DNA of 32,645 bases, taken from Anabaena sp. 54 (lineage in GTDB: Bacteria; Cyanobacteriota; Cyanobacteriia; Cyanobacteriales; Nostocaceae). Shown piece by piece: positions 30,942 to 32,645 of the stretch. Every line of letters begins with the position of its first letter. Positions within the stretch are counted from its first letter, which is position 1. The stretch lies in NCBI GenBank assembly GCA_900299285.1, contig OMJF01000075.1, positions 1 to 32,645 of the forward strand. The letters are read 5' to 3'. Below the pieces are notes generated by a model. The model worked only from the letters and a program-made list of their open reading frames with translations, did no database searches and was not told the origin of the DNA. Position numbers and translations under genes: made by a program.

Positions 30942-32390
30942 GTGATTTCCAAACCCATACTTTTCAATAGTTTTTTACAACAAAACTTTTATCCTCAACA
31001 ACGAACAGCACAGGCTTGGATAGTCATTCTTGGCTTCCTATTTTTAATTACAGCTAGTTATTTTATTAGTGCTGGTCTGTTGCGTTTAATTTTTCCGGTA
31101 ACAGCTTTATTAGTAGCTGTATTTTTGTATTTGCGCCATTCCCTACTTTACATTGGCTTCACTTGGTGGATCTGGTTTCTTTCACCTTTGCTAACTCGTT
31201 TAGTTGACTATCGTGTTGGCTGGGACCCCACCCGTCAAATGCTTATAGCACCTTATTTAGTAGTTTTTGTCACCATAGCCACGTTTTTAAAATATCTTCC
31301 TAGCGCAATTCGTAAAGGAGGTTTACCTTTTATTTTGGGTTTTATTGGAGTAGGCTATGCTTTTTTAATTGGTCTAGTTTACAATCAACCAATTCCAGTA
31401 ATCCGGGGTTTTCTAGACTGGGTGAGTCCGATTATTTTCGCTTTTCACCTATTTATCAACTGGCGAGATTATCCTAGTTATAAACAAAATATTCAGCGGG
31501 TATTTCTCTGGTGTGTTTTGCTGATAGGAACTTACGGTATATATCAATTTGTCGTAGCACCGGAGTGGGATCGCTTTTGGCTAATAGAATCAAAACTTTT
31601 TACTAGTTCTGGAAATCCTGTCCCTTTTGGGATGCGTGTCTGGAGTACACTGCATTCAGTAGGTCCATTTGGTGCTGTTATGCAAGCAGGGTTGTTATTA
31701 TTATTCACCAGTTCAGGTCCGTTAATTTTTCCTGCTTCAGCCGTAGGCTATTTATCATTTTTGTTGTCGCAAGCAAGGACTAATTGGGGTGGTTGGTTAC
31801 TGGGAATAATCATGATTATGGGTTCAGTAAAAGCTAAAATTCAAATGCGATTAATTACAATCATTTTAGTCATGGCAATGTGTGTTCTCCCTTTACTAAC
31901 TATAGAACCAATTGCTAAAGTTGTAAATTCTCGATTAGAAACTTTTGTTAATTTGCAAGAAGATGGCAGTTTAAAAGATAGATCAGGCAGTTATGAGAGA
32001 AATCTTGGTTTAGCGTTAACTAATAGTTTCGGTAATGGTTTAGGAAATATCTGGAAAGTTAACGAAAAAACTGGACAAATAGAAGTAGTTGTCATTGATA
32101 GTGGCATTTTAGATATGTTTTTTACCTTGGGTTGGTTGGGAGCTATTCCTTATATGGGCGGATTAATTTTAATGAATATTACTGTTAGCCAATATACGGA
32201 AGCGCGGTTTGATAGTTTTGTTAGTGCGGCTCGCGCCATTGCTATTAGTTCTTGTTCACAACTAATTATTGGTAGTGGAATGTTGAGTGTTTCCGGGATG
32301 ATTATGTGGGGATTTTTTGCTATGGCTATGGCAGCACACAAATATTATCAAAATCATCAAAGTTCTCCAAATCAGGGACTAAAAACTTAA
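30942..32390 (+). CDS. O-antigen polymerase/ligase-like membrane protein (Wzy-type)
   Basis: A 482-residue integral membrane protein with about ten hydrophobic helices. Features of the O-antigen ligase/polymerase superfamily are LSQARTNWGGWLLGI (~275-289), which matches the SxxR-type motif, a hydrophilic loop (~320-390) with RSGSYERNLGLAL and NSFGNGLGNI, and DSGILDMFFTLGWLG. It would polymerise lipid-linked repeat units, or ligate chains, on the periplasmic side. Together with the Wzc-like protein this points to a Wzy-dependent route. It matches in position the putative membrane protein that ends the Anabaena HEP island, as I recall it. The start is GTG at 30942 with GAGAT shortly upstream; this is less certain than the rest. 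Confidence 0.8.
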   Translation: MISKPILFNSFLQQNFYPQQRTAQAWIVILGFLFLITASYFISAGLLRLIFPVTALLVAVFLYLRHSLLYIGFTWWIWFLSPLLTRLVDYRVGWDPTRQMLIAPYLVVFVTIATFLKYLPSAIRKGGLPFILGFIGVGYAFLIGLVYNQPIPVIRGFLDWVSPIIFAFHLFINWRDYPSYKQNIQRVFLWCVLLIGTYGIYQFVVAPEWDRFWLIESKLFTSSGNPVPFGMRVWSTLHSVGPFGAVMQAGLLLLFTSSGPLIFPASAVGYLSFLLSQARTNWGGWLLGIIMIMGSVKAKIQMRLITIILVMAMCVLPLLTIEPIAKVVNSRLETFVNLQEDGSLKDRSGSYERNLGLALTNSFGNGLGNIWKVNEKTGQIEVVVIDSGILDMFFTLGWLGAIPYMGGLILMNITVSQYTEARFDSFVSAARAIAISSCSQLIIGSGMLSVSGMIMWGFFAMAMAAHKYYQNHQSSPNQGLKT

Positions 32391-32484
32391 ATAAAAGACA
32401 AGATTATCTAACCGGATCTGTGGTTAAATAATCAGTCCAGAATTTTTGCCAAAAACTTTTCAAACATCCTCTCAGGTGTAAATT

Positions 32485-32645
32485 ATGAAAGTTATGATTA
32501 TCATGCCATTAGCCGAACAACGAGGCGGTGGTGAAATGATGTTTTGGGATTTAATGCAGCAAGGACGTAATGCCAATGTAGAGTGGTTAGCAATATTTTT
32601 AGAAGACGGACCGATGGTAGAGCAGGTAAGAAACCTGGGTATTGA
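32485..32645 (+). CDS. GT4-family glycosyltransferase, N-terminal part (cut by window edge)
   Basis: ATG at 32485 opens a frame that runs off the window: MKVMIIMPLAEQRGGGEMMF, then WDLMQQGRNANVEWLAIFLEDGPMVEQVRNLGI. The GGGE-type loop and the FLEDGPMVEQ motif are typical N-terminal features of GT4 glycosyltransferases. CAGGTG lies about 6-10 bases upstream. It starts 94 bp after the Wzy-like gene on the same strand and is probably part of the same operon. The C-terminal donor domain is not visible. Confidence 0.72.
   Translation, partial: MKVMIIMPLAEQRGGGEMMFWDLMQQGRNANVEWLAIFLEDGPMVEQVRNLGI

Noticed and set aside
1..32645. tRNA, rRNA or complete transposase genes
   Set aside because: I looked for cloverleaf-like blocks, rRNA-like conserved stretches and DDE/TnpB signatures and saw none that I could support.

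Overview
The window is AT-rich cyanobacterial DNA, almost certainly from a filamentous heterocyst-forming (nostocalean) species. Support comes from HIP1 octamers (GCGATCGC at 6558, 6810, 9075, 15818, 26937, 29150 and 29818), a heptamer tandem repeat of the heterocystous-cyanobacterial type, a PATAN-type response regulator, and a gene order matching the heterocyst envelope polysaccharide (HEP) island of Anabaena sp. PCC 7120 (about alr2825 to alr2841, as I recall it). The species cannot be fixed from this alone.

Layout. (1) 1-2484: a possible C-terminal ORF scrap, a small unrecognised protein (304-555), a non-coding block with overlapping inverted repeats (722-792), and a minus-strand PATAN + REC response regulator (1039-2484). 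(2) 2485-3316: an intergenic region with a 117-bp MITE-like element. (3) 3317-7091: a tight three-gene unit of vWA (TerY-like) protein, PP2C phosphatase, and divergent protein kinase with zinc knuckle, membrane segment and TPR repeats. This matches the family-level 'TerY-P triad' signalling module. A rho-independent terminator at 7351-7384 separates it from the next block.

(4) 7640-16771: a sugar-nucleotide and decoration cassette. It holds glucose-1-phosphate cytidylyltransferase (rfbF), an LhgO-like FAD oxidase, an SDR epimerase/dehydratase, two PhyH-type oxygenases flanking two GT2 glycosyltransferases in mirror order, an RfbC-type 3,5-epimerase and a COG4091/SAF-domain dehydrogenase. A 30-codon ORF overlaps the rfbF start by ATGA. 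(5) 17229-23953: a GT4 transferase, a Wzc-like co-polymerase/tyrosine kinase, HepC and the ABC exporter HepA. (6) 24011-32645: further glycosyltransferases (GT4 broken by a frameshift, GT-A type with DxD, GT4, GT2, GT4, GT2), a Wzy-like polymerase/ligase, and the start of another GT4 cut by the window edge.

Working model (inference): cassette 4 makes and attaches a modified, probably CDP-linked, sugar. The glycosyltransferases build the repeat unit, the HepC-like protein acts at the membrane early in assembly, and Wzy, Wzc and HepA polymerise and move the polysaccharide laid down around the differentiating heterocyst. The region is unusually rich in small mobile or repeat elements: a TA-flanked ~107-bp MITE family (3 copies), a 29-bp hairpin family (3 copies), a 10-bp tandem motif (2 copies), a 42-bp duplicated heptamer block and others. 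Several of these touch gene ends.
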